This document shows, in pieces, positions 47,726 through 56,852 of a stretch of DNA of 64,000 bases. The notes below the pieces were generated by a model. It searched no databases. It saw only the letters and a program-made list of their open reading frames with translations, and was not told the DNA's origin. Source of the stretch: Marinobacter orientalis (GTDB lineage Bacteria > Pseudomonadota > Gammaproteobacteria > Pseudomonadales > Oleiphilaceae). The stretch spans positions 1 to 64,000 of the forward strand of contig NZ_SRZX01000002.1 in assembly GCF_004792665.1 (NCBI RefSeq), read 5' to 3'. The position numbers and the translations under genes were made by a program. Numbering within the stretch: position 1 is the first letter of the stretch; the number at the start of each line of letters is the position of its first letter.

Positions 47726-48517
47726 TTACTTGTCTTTCCAGTCCGGCTGGCGCTTCTCGAGAAAGGCGCAGATACCTTCCTGGGCGTCAGCAGCCTGCAT
47801 GTTATTGGCCATGACTTCCGACGTGTAATCGTAGGCATCGGCCAGCCCCATTTCCAGTTGCCTGTAAAATGCCTGCTTTCCGATCTTGAGGGTAAAGCCT
47901 GATTTGCCCGCAATGGTCTGGGCCAGGCCGTAGACGGTTTCATCCAGTGCCTGTTCATCGACCACCTGGTTGACCAGCCCGATCCGCTCCGCTTTGATAG
48001 CACCCACCATCTCGCCGGTCAGCAGCATTTCCATGGCATGCTTGCGGGATACATTGCGGGACAGCGCCACCATCGGTGTGGAGCAGAACAGGCCGATATT
48101 CACACCGGGTGTGGCAAATCGCGCTGTATCTGCCGCAACCGCCAGATCGCAACTGGCCACCAGCTGGCACCCGGCAGCGGTAGCAACCCCGGCGACACGG
48201 GCAATCACCGGCTTTGGCAGGTTCACTATCTGCTGCATCACCTTGCTGCAAAGATTGAACAGCTTGAGCTGGAACTCATGGCTGTCGAACTGTTCGCGAA
48301 CTTCCCGCAGGTCATGCCCTGCGCAGAACACGTGCCCTGCGGCTGCCAGCACCACCACCCGGGTTTCGTCGTCGTCCGCGACGGACTCAAGCTCCGCGGA
48401 CAAAGCCTCCAGCATGGCTACGGACAGGCTGTTTTTGCGCTCCGGCTGGTTCAGTGTGAGCGTGGTGATTCCGTTTACTGTATATTTTTTTACCAATACG
48501 TCGGTCTGTTCGCTCAT
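47726..48517 (-). CDS. Enoyl-CoA hydratase/isomerase family protein (crotonase 1)
   Basis: The 263-residue protein has the crotonase fold, with oxyanion-hole regions FCAGHDLREVRE and GVATAAGCQLVASCDLA. Crotonases act on acyl-CoA, most often hydrating 2-enoyl-CoA. One of the two usual catalytic glutamates is not evident: the segment around GLFCSTPMVALSR lacks the usual Glu, as in the ECHDC3-like branch. The exact reaction is therefore uncertain. It is divergent from the patatin gene. Confidence 0.88.
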   Translation of the reverse strand: MSEQTDVLVKKYTVNGITTLTLNQPERKNSLSVAMLEALSAELESVADDDETRVVVLAAAGHVFCAGHDLREVREQFDSHEFQLKLFNLCSKVMQQIVNLPKPVIARVAGVATAAGCQLVASCDLAVAADTARFATPGVNIGLFCSTPMVALSRNVSRKHAMEMLLTGEMVGAIKAERIGLVNQVVDEQALDETVYGLAQTIAGKSGFTLKIGKQAFYRQLEMGLADAYDYTSEVMANNMQAADAQEGICAFLEKRQPDWKDK

Positions 48518-48627
48518 TATATTCCCCCTCTGTCCTGCTCTAACGGCGGACGATGATCAGATTCTGCACTATCGGTCAGCTTAACAGAAGTGTCGAAGCG
48601 ACTTTGGTCGGAGTATTAGCCCTTGTG

Positions 48628-50109
48628 ATGTATCCTGTCAGCATGAAAGATATAAAGAAACAGCGACGGGAACTGGAAAAACAACTCACCGAGGCCACAT
48701 CCTATGAGCAGTGGCTGGCCATGGCCGGGCAACTGGATGAGCTGGAGGGGGCGCTGACGTGGCGGGGGGAAGGCGGCTGCGAGCTTCTGCACGAGAAGCT
48801 GATCCGCGAACACATCGACGCCATGGTGAACTGCCGTAAAAAGGGCGACACCCGTGGCCTTACCCGTGTGCTGCAGGAAAGCCTGTACCGCCACCTGGGC
48901 GAAATCGCCAATCCGGACCTCTACGCCATCGCCTGGACAGGTACCAAGTACCTGGTCACCGAATTCCTGGATGAAGTGGAACGCTCCATGAACTTCATCT
49001 GTGACCACGACATGCCGGGGGTGACGGACCAGCAGAAACTGCGGCTGTTCCGCGATGCCGAGCGGGTTTACGGTCGCCCTGCGCTGATGCTCAGCGGCGG
49101 CGCTGCATTCGGGGTTTATCACATCGGTGTGACACGCGCACTCTGGCAACAGGGCCTGCTGCCAGATGTAATTGCCGGCTCCAGCATGGGCGCGATTGTG
49201 GCCGGCGCTATCTGCACGCGGAACAATCAGGAGCTTGAACGTTTTTTCAATGAGCCCGGCGAGATCCATCTCGACGCATTCCGCTGGCTGGAACCCGGCC
49301 GTATCTGGCGGAAACGCCACGCCATGGACCAGTCGCATCTGCTCCATCACATCCACACCAACATTGGCAGCATCAGTTTCCGGGAAGCGACAGAACATAG
49401 CGGGCGCACCCTCAACATTTCGGTATCGCCTACCCGAACCCGCCAGAAACCCAGATTGCTGAACAGCCTTGCATCGCCGGAAGTACTGGTGGACTCCGCA
49501 ATCCTGGCTTCCTGTGCGGTTCCCGGCATTTACCCGCCGGTAACACTTCAGGCAAGGGACAATGAGCGGGGCAAAAACGGTAAAAAACCCTATATGCCGA
49601 CGGAGCGCTGGATTGACGGCAGCGTACACGGCGACCTGCCGCTGATGCGCATGGCCCGGCTCCATAATGTGAACCGCACCATCGTCAGCCAGGCCAATCC
49701 CCATGTATTGCCGTTTATCAGCCATCATCATGAGCGCGGGGCAGGCGCGTCCGCCAAACAGGCGGCAGCCTCAATACTGCACGCCCAGGTAGCGACCGCG
49801 CTGGAACTGACCCACAACCGATGGTCATCAGGCATACTGCGGCCACTGCTGGAGCAGGCGCACGCCATGGCAACGCAGACCTACCTCGGGGACATCAACG
49901 TGCAGTTCCCGTTCCGGCCGTTGCTGTACCGCAAGGTGCTCGCCAATCCCAGCCGCAAGGACCTGGAAATGTTTATCCGGCTGGGTGAGCAGGCCACCTG
50001 GCCACGATTACCGATGATCCGGGACCAGACCCGTATCAGCCGCACCTTCAGCAACTGCATTGCACGGCTCGAGAAGGCCTGCGCCGCGAACGACAAACCC
50101 CCGGGGTAG
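48628..50109 (+). CDS. DUF3336-patatin phospholipase family protein
   Basis: An N-terminal DUF3336-like helical domain (about 1-150) precedes a patatin domain with glycine-rich LSGGAAFGVYHIG, the nucleophile GSSMGAI and the catalytic Asp in WIDGSVHGDLP. Such proteins are lipid acyl hydrolases related to yeast TGL triacylglycerol lipases. Start is uncertain: ATG 48628 is used, with other in-frame choices at 48553 and 48646. The stop lies four bases before the probable TTG of the EamA transporter. Confidence 0.88.
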   Translation: MYPVSMKDIKKQRRELEKQLTEATSYEQWLAMAGQLDELEGALTWRGEGGCELLHEKLIREHIDAMVNCRKKGDTRGLTRVLQESLYRHLGEIANPDLYAIAWTGTKYLVTEFLDEVERSMNFICDHDMPGVTDQQKLRLFRDAERVYGRPALMLSGGAAFGVYHIGVTRALWQQGLLPDVIAGSSMGAIVAGAICTRNNQELERFFNEPGEIHLDAFRWLEPGRIWRKRHAMDQSHLLHHIHTNIGSISFREATEHSGRTLNISVSPTRTRQKPRLLNSLASPEVLVDSAILASCAVPGIYPPVTLQARDNERGKNGKKPYMPTERWIDGSVHGDLPLMRMARLHNVNRTIVSQANPHVLPFISHHHERGAGASAKQAAASILHAQVATALELTHNRWSSGILRPLLEQAHAMATQTYLGDINVQFPFRPLLYRKVLANPSRKDLEMFIRLGEQATWPRLPMIRDQTRISRTFSNCIARLEKACAANDKPPG

Positions 50110-50113
50110 CCGC

Positions 50114-50992
50114 TTGCAGACCACACGGATAAAAGGCCTGACCATTGCCGCCCTGGGCGTACTGTTTATCGTGCCCGATGCGCTGCTGGTCAAGATCACC
50201 TCGGTGGAACCGGTGGTCTTCCTGTTCTGGCGTGGCCTGCTGCTGGCAATCAGTTTCCTGGTGATCAGCTGGCTGAGATACCGCTCCCGGCTGACCACCG
50301 AGATCCGGCGTTGCGGCTGGAAAGGCCTGTTCTGCGCCGGTGCGTTCGGCATAAGCACCCTGGGCTTCGTGGTGGGCATGAAAAACACCGCGGCGGGCAA
50401 CGTACTGGTTATTCTCAACACCGCGCCGGTGATCGCCGCGCTTATTGCCTGGCTGGTGTGGAAGGAAACCCTGCCCTGGAGAACCTGGGTGGTAATCCTG
50501 GTGTGCGTGACCGGCGCCACCTTCATGGCCATTGGCGAATGGGGCAAAGGCGATCCACTGGGGCTGATGATGGCCGGCGTTGCCGCAACCGCCCTTGCCG
50601 CCAACCTCAACGTGGCGCGCTCCCGGCCCGACTGCGATATGAGCGTGATGCTGATGTTTGGCGCCCTGTTGCTGGCCATCGTCGCGGCATTCATGGGGGG
50701 TGCCGAAGCGCTCTCGGCACGGGACGGCTTTTTCATTGGCCTGCTCTGCCTGGTCTTCCTGCCTACAGCGTGCATCCTCATCCAGATCGGCCCCCGCTAC
50801 ATACCGGCGGCGGAAGTCAGCCTGATGCTGTTGCTGGAAACCGTGCTGGGGTCTTTTCTGGTGTGGCTGTTTCTGGGAGAGGTGCCGCCAGACCTCAGCC
50901 TGATTGGCGGCGTGATTGTATTCTCGGCGCTGGCAACCCATGGCTGGATAGAAGTAAGACGCTACCGCAGAGCCCGGGTAGCAGTTGATTAA
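50114..50992 (+). CDS. EamA/DMT-family transporter
   Basis: The 292-residue protein has ten hydrophobic segments in two EamA repeats (ALGVLFIVPDALLVKITSVEPVVFLFWRGLLLA and the later WLFLGEVPPDLSLIGGVIVFSA), the drug/metabolite transporter architecture. The TTG at 50114, right after GGGGTAG, is used so that the first helix starts near the N-terminus; the frame is open upstream but overlaps the patatin gene. Substrate cannot be told. Confidence 0.85.
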   Translation: MQTTRIKGLTIAALGVLFIVPDALLVKITSVEPVVFLFWRGLLLAISFLVISWLRYRSRLTTEIRRCGWKGLFCAGAFGISTLGFVVGMKNTAAGNVLVILNTAPVIAALIAWLVWKETLPWRTWVVILVCVTGATFMAIGEWGKGDPLGLMMAGVAATALAANLNVARSRPDCDMSVMLMFGALLLAIVAAFMGGAEALSARDGFFIGLLCLVFLPTACILIQIGPRYIPAAEVSLMLLLETVLGSFLVWLFLGEVPPDLSLIGGVIVFSALATHGWIEVRRYRRARVAVD

Positions 50993-51045
50993 CCGTGCCC
51001 CGGGACGCGAAGATACGCGCTGACTGAAAACAAGGAACCCTGACC

Positions 51046-51849
51046 ATGGCCACCGTACCGACCCTGACCGATGCCCTGCTCACCCTGGAAAACCGGGTAG
51101 CCACCCTCACCCTGAACCGTCATGATCTGCGCAACGCTCTGACAGGTTCCCACCTGATCGAAGACATCGTCACCACCGCAGAATGGGTGAACCGGTGCCA
51201 GGACGTATCGGTACTGGTGATCACCGGCGCCGGTTCTGCCTTCAGCGCGGGCGGCAACATCCGCGACATGGCCAACCGCAGCGGCGACTTCGCCGGCGAT
51301 GTGGCCGAGTGTGCAGAACGCTACCGCAAGGGGATCCAGCGAATACCCCTGGCCCTGCAGGCGGTGGAAGTCGCCATCATTGCCGCGGTAAACGGCCCCG
51401 CCATCGGCGCAGGCTTCGATCTGGCCAACATGGCCGATATCCGCATTGCTTCGGAAAACGCAAAGTTCGGCGAGACCTTCCTCAACCTCGGCATCATCCC
51501 CGGTGACGGCGGCGCCTGGTTCATGCAACGCCTGATCGGCTACCAGCGCGCCTTTGAACTGACCCTCACCGGCAGAATCATTGATGCGAAGGAAGCACGG
51601 GAGCTGGGCATTGTGCTGGAAGTGGTACCCGCCGACGAATTGCTCAACACCGCAAACACCATGGCCAACCGCATCGCCAGCCAGCCTCCGAAAGCCACAC
51701 GGCTGACCAAAAGGCTGATGACAATGGCACCGCGGATGGAACTGAAAGATTTTCTGGACGTGTGCGCGAATTTCCAGGGCATGTGCCACAACGAGCCGGA
51801 GCATCTGGAGGCAGTCAATCGGATGTTGGAGGCTATGGCTAAGAAGTGA
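51046..51849 (+). CDS. Enoyl-CoA hydratase family protein (crotonase 2)
   Basis: The crotonase fold is clear: LTLNRHDLRNAL, AFSAGGNIRDMA, AVNGPAIGAGFDLANMADIRIAS and FGETFLNLGIIPGDGGAWFMQRL. The Glu in FGET matches a catalytic position of active hydratases. At 267 residues it fits a fatty-acid beta-oxidation or isomerase-type protein; the exact substrate is unknown. It is separate from the other crotonase and ends just before a strong terminator. Confidence 0.9.
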   Translation: MATVPTLTDALLTLENRVATLTLNRHDLRNALTGSHLIEDIVTTAEWVNRCQDVSVLVITGAGSAFSAGGNIRDMANRSGDFAGDVAECAERYRKGIQRIPLALQAVEVAIIAAVNGPAIGAGFDLANMADIRIASENAKFGETFLNLGIIPGDGGAWFMQRLIGYQRAFELTLTGRIIDAKEARELGIVLEVVPADELLNTANTMANRIASQPPKATRLTKRLMTMAPRMELKDFLDVCANFQGMCHNEPEHLEAVNRMLEAMAKK

Positions 51850-51856
51850 TGATTAA

Positions 51857-51899
51857 AAAAGCCCGGGTGGTCTGAGCCATCACCGGGCTTCTTTTTCTT
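51857..51899. terminator. Strong bidirectional Rho-independent terminator
   Basis: AAGCCCGG and CCGGGCTT form the base of a long hairpin (51859-51890) with a small internal mismatch near GTGG/CCATCAC. It is preceded by AAAAAA and followed by CTTTTTCTT, so both strands carry a U-tract. It closes the crotonase 2 gene and also the lipoprotein gene running toward it on the minus strand. Confidence 0.88.
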
Positions 51900-51983
51900 A
51901 TTGACCAATGGCGGAGTTACCTGCCTCTTCGGTCATACTTATTCCGATCATATTGACCAGGGATTTACCCGGTCGAATTTTCG

Positions 51984-52871
51984 TTATCTGGTGCCAATAA
52001 ACACCGACCTGACGTCATCATTAGTACCGGCGAATACAAGCTCCTTACCGCGCTCCTCGGAGCTTTGTATATAACCGACGATCTGATAATCGCCATTCCG
52101 CTGATCGCTCGTCACCCCGTTTAAAGGGGGGCATTCGGTGAACGAAAGGGTGCCTTCGAATATGTTATAGGCCGGATCAGGTATGCTGATGGCGCCGCTG
52201 GGCCCACTAATGACGCAGCCCGTAGTGTCAGATCCCGTGACGGACCCGTCAAGACTTATATTGACCTCCGTGGTAATCTCACCGGCTAACATGGAATAAG
52301 TTGCGTTGAGATCTTCCTCCATTGTCAACTGTTGATCACTTAGCGCATTAAAGCGCTTCCCTGTTATGCTCAAATCGACGTCAGAGTCCGCAGCGTCTCC
52401 AGTGAATGCGGCGGTGAATTCCTCCAAACTGGCAGCGCTACCTTTAAGAGATCCATCAATAGACCTCCAGATGCGGGATTCATCCAAGAAAACGTAGGTT
52501 CCCTTTTCTTCTTCCTCAACATCTTCAGAAAATGTATCGTCGCTTTGAAACGTCAGTCTTCCGAATGTTCCAGCTTGAGTCTCGGTGGAGAAAACTGCAT
52601 ATTCCCCAGTCGAGCTAAGCAGCGCCAACGCTGATTGGTCGGGCTCTCCAGACTCGGTAATGGTTGATGTGAAAATACCCGGTTTAACGACGGTTTCCAC
52701 AGCCACTGGATCACTGCCATCATCCGGCGTTGAACCACTTCCGCCATCGGTTCCCCCACCGGTTCCATCGTCCGATGACGATGACCCGCCGCCACCACCG
52801 CAGGCAGCCAACGAAAGTGCAATGAAGAGCACTGAAAATCCTGGTAATACGTTTCCGGTGAGCTTAGACAT
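51984..52871 (-). CDS. Glycine/serine-linker lipoprotein of unknown function
   Basis: A signal peptide ends in a clear lipobox (LSLAAC), so the protein is lipid-anchored. The next ~40 residues are a low-complexity Gly/Ser/Asp linker. The mature domain (about 60-295) has repeated beta-strand-like text (GEYAVFSTETQAGTFGRLTFQS, EEEKGTYVFLDESRIWRS, DGSVTGSDTTGCVISGPSG) and two cysteines that could pair. I do not recognise a family. ATG 52871 has AAGGAAAAAAGG upstream and is preferred over a longer frame. Confidence 0.75.
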   Translation of the reverse strand: MSKLTGNVLPGFSVLFIALSLAACGGGGGSSSSDDGTGGGTDGGSGSTPDDGSDPVAVETVVKPGIFTSTITESGEPDQSALALLSSTGEYAVFSTETQAGTFGRLTFQSDDTFSEDVEEEEKGTYVFLDESRIWRSIDGSLKGSAASLEEFTAAFTGDAADSDVDLSITGKRFNALSDQQLTMEEDLNATYSMLAGEITTEVNISLDGSVTGSDTTGCVISGPSGAISIPDPAYNIFEGTLSFTECPPLNGVTSDQRNGDYQIVGYIQSSEERGKELVFAGTNDDVRSVFIGTR

Positions 52872-53217
52872 CCTTTTTTCCTTATTCTCGACTTCGGCCA
52901 AAGTCCCTTTTCCGTCAGGTAATGCCGGAGCCCGGCGGTGAGCCAGGCAGGCAAAGTGGGACTGCTGTTTTTTACAAACCACTCTTGGTCTACTGCTAAC
53001 TTTAGATTGTAACGGTTGTTAATGCAAAGGTAACAGTTTGTTACGTATGTAGCATTATTTTACTCAAAAAGGCCGATTAAGCTTGCGCGTTGATTACCCG
53101 AAATCTGAGTTGATTGAAACAAAATGCAGATACGGGTGGTTCCTCTGCCCTGCGACAGGTCCCTGGCAGGGCAGAGGAATTTGCGGTAATTCCGGCACGC
53201 TAATCCTGCGCTCTGTA
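52872..53217. other. 346-bp intergenic region between lipoprotein and PEP-CTERM-like genes
   Basis: No convincing gene is seen here. Both neighbours are on the minus strand, so this DNA holds the lipoprotein promoter (AT-rich stretch around 52990-53070) and the hairpin after the PEP-CTERM-like gene. Open frames in it are short and lack ribosome-binding sites. Confidence 0.5.
53140..53179. terminator. Perfect 14-bp hairpin after the PEP-CTERM-like gene
   Basis: TTCCTCTGCCCTGC (53140-53153) and GCAGGGCAGAGGAA (53166-53179) are perfect reverse complements with a 12-nt loop. The stem lies 39 bases past the stop of the minus-strand gene at 53218. No T-tract follows, so it may stabilise the mRNA end rather than end transcription alone. 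Confidence 0.55.
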
Positions 53218-53991
53218 TTAGCGCCGCCTGGTAACCACCAGTCCCAGGAGCCCGAGAATCATCAGGCCAAAACTGGCCGGTGTCGGCACCGCTACGGGGG
53301 TTTCACCATTCCCGGTTCCGGGATCCGGAGCTTCCTCTTCGGTTATGCCGGCGTAAAGTACCTGAGGCTGTGAAAAGTTATAGAAACCAAAAGACCCGTT
53401 CTGGAATGCCCCACTGATATCGAACTGAAGAACATCATCCACCAATACCTTGATGTTGCTCTCGGTGAAGATAATGTCGAAGAGGTACGATGTATTATCG
53501 TCCCAGCCCGTATTACCGAGAGTCCGGGCCCGTTCAAGGAACGTCACATTGCCAGTATGGGTCCAGGCGTCGGCTGACGTGTCTGTGCCACCGGCATCAA
53601 TCGATCCTGTCACTCTCGAGACAGACATACCGGCATCCCAGCCGCTCTGGGTACCCTGCTTCCAGTCAACCAGGATGTAGTCCGCCGTGTCGGCGAACAG
53701 GTCACCGTCGTTATAGCCCAGTACAAACCCGACAAAATCATCATCACCCGGGGTTTGTACTTCAATAGACCCTCCCAGTGCGGTGCCCTGACTGTCCCTG
53801 TTGTTAAAAAACACGGTTGGCCGGCTGTTCAGGCTCTGCTTTACGGCATCATTCGATGCCTGCAGCGTCCAGTTTCCGCTGCCATCAATCTCCCAGTCAG
53901 ACAGATCCGCAGGCACTGCGTGCGCCAGCCCGACAAAGCCGGAAAGCATTGGCAAAGCCAGTAAACAAAGCAGTTTGTTACCAAAGTACAT
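53218..53991 (-). CDS. PEP-CTERM-like exported protein with thrombospondin-C-like region
   Basis: The 257-residue protein has a signal peptide (about 1-25), a beta-rich domain and a C-terminal tail VPTPASFGLMILGLLGLVVTRRR-like in form: a Pro-rich lead, a hydrophobic helix and a basic end, as in PEP-CTERM sorting signals. The middle (DDDFVGFVLGYND and ILVDWKQGTQSGW) recalls the thrombospondin C-terminal calcium-binding domain. A surface or exopolysaccharide-linked protein is likely. No exosortase is in this window. The ATG at 53991 is the start of the signal peptide. Confidence 0.82.
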   Translation of the reverse strand: MYFGNKLLCLLALPMLSGFVGLAHAVPADLSDWEIDGSGNWTLQASNDAVKQSLNSRPTVFFNNRDSQGTALGGSIEVQTPGDDDFVGFVLGYNDGDLFADTADYILVDWKQGTQSGWDAGMSVSRVTGSIDAGGTDTSADAWTHTGNVTFLERARTLGNTGWDDNTSYLFDIIFTESNIKVLVDDVLQFDISGAFQNGSFGFYNFSQPQVLYAGITEEEAPDPGTGNGETPVAVPTPASFGLMILGLLGLVVTRRR

Positions 53992-54206
53992 AACATGAAC
54001 TCCTTTCCCTTTTGTTATAAGAAATCATTTGCACAAAACCGCCGTTAGGTCATCTACATCTCTTTCCTGATCACACCATCGGCAAAAATTTAATCAAGCA
54101 CACTCTGTACCGTTGAAATTAAGTGCGGGGTTATCAATCAGTTGGAGTTCGATGGAGTGGTAGAGCGTAAAAAACGCTGACGCACCGTTGGTGCTGCGGA
54201 ACGCTG

Positions 54207-56330
54207 TCAAGAAGCCGCTTTCTGGCGGTCCCTTGTCAGCAATGCCCCGAAGTCATCCGGGTGAAGTGGCCGGGAGAACAGGAAACCCTGGGCATAGTCG
54301 CAGCCGGCACGGGTGAGGAACTGCAACTGCTCGTCGTTTTCCACGCCCACGGCGACCACCTGGACGTCTATCGCGTGAGCCATAGCGATGATGCCTTCCA
54401 GTATGCGGTCGGCATCGCCACCCTGCCCGGCGTCCCTGATCAGCTCCCTGTCAATCTTGACGCTGTCCATCCTGAACTCCTGAAGTGCCAGCAGGGAGAA
54501 GGGTTCGATACCGAAATCGTCGATTGCCAGGTGTAGCCGCAACCCTGCCAGGCCCAGGCTCCTGACCGGATTGAAACCGGAGGCATGGATGTTGTTCAGG
54601 GAGTCCGGAGTCAGCTCCAGGGTGATCCTGCTCTCATTGAGGCCAATTTCTGTCAGCCGCGCTCGCCATTGGTCCACAAGGCTTCGGGTCACAAACGACG
54701 CCGGCGATTCATTGATGTTGATGGGAAAGGCCTCGTTACTCAGGTCGCGCCACTGCAGCGAGCAGGTCACCGCCTGCTCCAGTACATACGCGGTAATGCT
54801 GTCGGTCAGGCCACTTTGCTCGGTGATGCCGAGAAAGGCGTCCGGAGCCAGCAGTCCTCTTTGCGGATGATTCCATCGCAGCAACGCTTCTGCCCTGGAT
54901 ATGGCTCCGGAGCGGATGTCGATTATGGGCTGGAAGTAAACCTCCAGCTGGTTTTCCCTGAGGGCATCATCCAGCTCCCTCCTCAACTGCAGATCCTCTG
55001 ACTCGCTCTGCTCCATGGACGACTCGTAGACCTGAATCCGGTGACCTCCCGCCTCTTTGGCGGCGAACATGGCCTGATCGGCATTGTGCATCAGTCTGTC
55101 GGCATCCGCGCCGTCACCGGGGAAAACTGCCAGGCCAATGCTGGCCGAAATGTGTACCCGGTGAGAGTCAACGTCAAACATCTGTTCGAGGCTGCCAAGA
55201 AGTACCTTTGCCGCTTCCATCGCGCCATTCCGGTCGGTCTCTTTCAGGATCAGTGTGAATTCGTCTCCGCCCAGGCGGGCGACAGTGTCCATGGCCCGGA
55301 CCTTGGTGTTTATGCGTTCGGCGACTTTCACCAGAAGCCGGTCACCGCCCCGGTGACCAAGCTGGTCGTTGGCCTGCTTGAAGCGGTCCAGATCGATGAA
55401 CAGCACAGCAAAGGAGCTGCCTTTTCGTTGGGCCTCCAGCAGGGTCTGCTCAAGCCGATCGATGAACAGCCGCCGATTGGGGAGGCTGGTGAGCGCGTCA
55501 AAATTGGCACTTCGCCAGACCTGATAATCAGTCCGTTTACTTTCGGTGATATCCCGCGACGTCTTGATAACAGCCTCAATTTCTTCCCTGTCATTAAAAA
55601 CCGGAACAAATTTGCAGTCCAGATACAACTCGGGACCTGACGGAGAGCAGTGGTGATACTCTCTGTGGAGGGTCTTGCCGGTGGTAACGGCAGTAGCGAT
55701 CGCGTCGTGCAAGTCTGTGGCCAGGCGCAGACCCAGCTCGTGTGGCGTTTGACCAATAACGTCCCGGGCCGTGGCATTGACCAGATTGGCCATCGCCGCA
55801 TTGAGAAACAGGTATTTGCCATCGGGGTCGAAGATGGCGGCGGGGTCGGAAGACGTTTTGAGCATGGCTTCGATCAGGTATGTTACCCGATCCTTGAGTG
55901 CTGAGAAGCTGGATATTGAGGTGGCAATCAGTTGGTCGATAGCCTCGTTGAAGCGCACCAGTTCATCAATGTCTTTTTCGGTAAGACCCCGCTGTTCAAC
56001 GCCCCAGGCCTTGGTAACCCGGGCACGGAGGGCCCTGAGTTCCTGCACCATCTGGAGCATGGACATACCCTGCCCCAGACGGTGTTTGCCATGCTTTCCT
56101 CCGAAGTCGGAACCGGAGACTTTGCCTTTGCCAAGGGCCTTGCGCGCAGACTCGTCCCCGGTCTGGAAGGTACTGAGGTCGTCGGCGACGAAGCCCAGCA
56201 TCGAACGGGCGTGATCCCTCAGGGCACGGCTGTCTTTGCCCCTGAATTCCGGCGCGATTTCCAGCGCGGCTTCTTCCCAGTCTTCAAGCAGTCGCTCCAT
56301 GTTGGTCTGGATAAATCGGGCCAGCTTCAT
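54207..56330 (-). CDS. GGDEF-EAL protein with RsbRD-like and PAS sensor regions, EAL degenerate
   Basis: Order: an N-terminal RsbRD-like four-helix region (about 1-150), a PAS domain (about 160-280), a GGDEF domain and an EAL domain. The diguanylate cyclase site is intact (RLGGDEF) and an inhibitory RAMD lies five residues before it, so c-di-GMP synthesis with feedback is predicted. The EAL domain keeps AEALLRW, DDFG and KID but has ELTP for ExTE and AVGVE for AEGVE, so hydrolysis is probably lost. ATG 56330 with GGAGGAGG upstream is used; ATG 56381 is an alternative with GGAAAAG. Confidence 0.9.
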   Translation of the reverse strand: MKLARFIQTNMERLLEDWEEAALEIAPEFRGKDSRALRDHARSMLGFVADDLSTFQTGDESARKALGKGKVSGSDFGGKHGKHRLGQGMSMLQMVQELRALRARVTKAWGVEQRGLTEKDIDELVRFNEAIDQLIATSISSFSALKDRVTYLIEAMLKTSSDPAAIFDPDGKYLFLNAAMANLVNATARDVIGQTPHELGLRLATDLHDAIATAVTTGKTLHREYHHCSPSGPELYLDCKFVPVFNDREEIEAVIKTSRDITESKRTDYQVWRSANFDALTSLPNRRLFIDRLEQTLLEAQRKGSSFAVLFIDLDRFKQANDQLGHRGGDRLLVKVAERINTKVRAMDTVARLGGDEFTLILKETDRNGAMEAAKVLLGSLEQMFDVDSHRVHISASIGLAVFPGDGADADRLMHNADQAMFAAKEAGGHRIQVYESSMEQSESEDLQLRRELDDALRENQLEVYFQPIIDIRSGAISRAEALLRWNHPQRGLLAPDAFLGITEQSGLTDSITAYVLEQAVTCSLQWRDLSNEAFPININESPASFVTRSLVDQWRARLTEIGLNESRITLELTPDSLNNIHASGFNPVRSLGLAGLRLHLAIDDFGIEPFSLLALQEFRMDSVKIDRELIRDAGQGGDADRILEGIIAMAHAIDVQVVAVGVENDEQLQFLTRAGCDYAQGFLFSRPLHPDDFGALLTRDRQKAAS

Positions 56331-56701
56331 AGCGTGGGCCTCCTCCGTGGTATGTGGGCAGGGGCTAATCCGGGTAGCCATATCATTCTTTTCCGGAAAA
56401 AACGACGCTTCCGGGAGCGAAAAGCCGGAGTATGCGCGCAGAGATCCTATTCGAAGTTCTTGTAAAGTGTGCGTTAATTACACGTTATCAGTCACAGCTG
56501 ACGTTCGTTTGTGCGGTAACAGACCGGCGTCCGCTTTCGTCTTTTTTGCGCTCTGTGCGACAGCGAACAGACCGGCCAGGGCCGAAAGCCTATTGTGGAT
56601 CCAGATGAGGCAAAGGAGATGCCTGAACAGGACGTTACATCATGCGCCGCAAGGATGGGGGCGTTACCAGAATTCAGGATTTTGAAGAAAAGGATCTACA
56701 C
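56331..56701. other. 371-bp intergenic region upstream of the GGDEF-EAL gene
   Basis: This region holds the promoter of the minus-strand GGDEF-EAL gene and the leader of the small membrane-protein gene at 56702. An open frame of 28 codons starts at ATG 56619 and its TGA overlaps the ATG at 56702 by 4 bases; it might be a coupled leader peptide, but its AGGAG touches the start codon. I see no RNA gene or repeat. Confidence 0.45.
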
Positions 56702-56776
56702 ATGAACAATATAGTCTATATCGTCGGTGCCGTGGTTATCGTTCTGGCGGTTCTTTCCTTTTTCGGCTTTCGTTGA
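56702..56776 (+). CDS. 24-residue single-pass membrane protein
   Basis: ATG 56702 opens a 24-codon frame (MNNIVYIVGAVVIVLAVLSF then four residues) that ends at TGA 56774. Almost the entire peptide is one hydrophobic helix with a short polar start and a single Arg at the end. AAAAGGA lies about 7 nt upstream of the ATG, a good ribosome-binding site. Similar tiny membrane peptides recur in Proteobacteria. An in-frame ATG at 56642 would lengthen it by 20 residues but has poorer support. Function is unknown. Confidence 0.7.
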   Translation: MNNIVYIVGAVVIVLAVLSFFGFR

Positions 56777-56852
56777 GCCGGGGCTGTCAGTCGCCCCTCT
56801 CTGGCAGTCAGGTTATGGCCTCCAGAGCCTCCCAGAGCCGTATTTTATGCTG

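Noticed and set aside
48616..49731. Minus-strand open frame over the patatin gene
   Set aside because: The patatin frame has glycine-rich loop, GSSMG nucleophile and DGSV Asp; the antisense frame is low-complexity and His/Gln-rich.
53083..53373. Plus-strand frame in the intergenic region and over the PEP-CTERM-like gene end
   Set aside because: No ribosome-binding site or motif; most of it is antisense to the gene on the minus strand.
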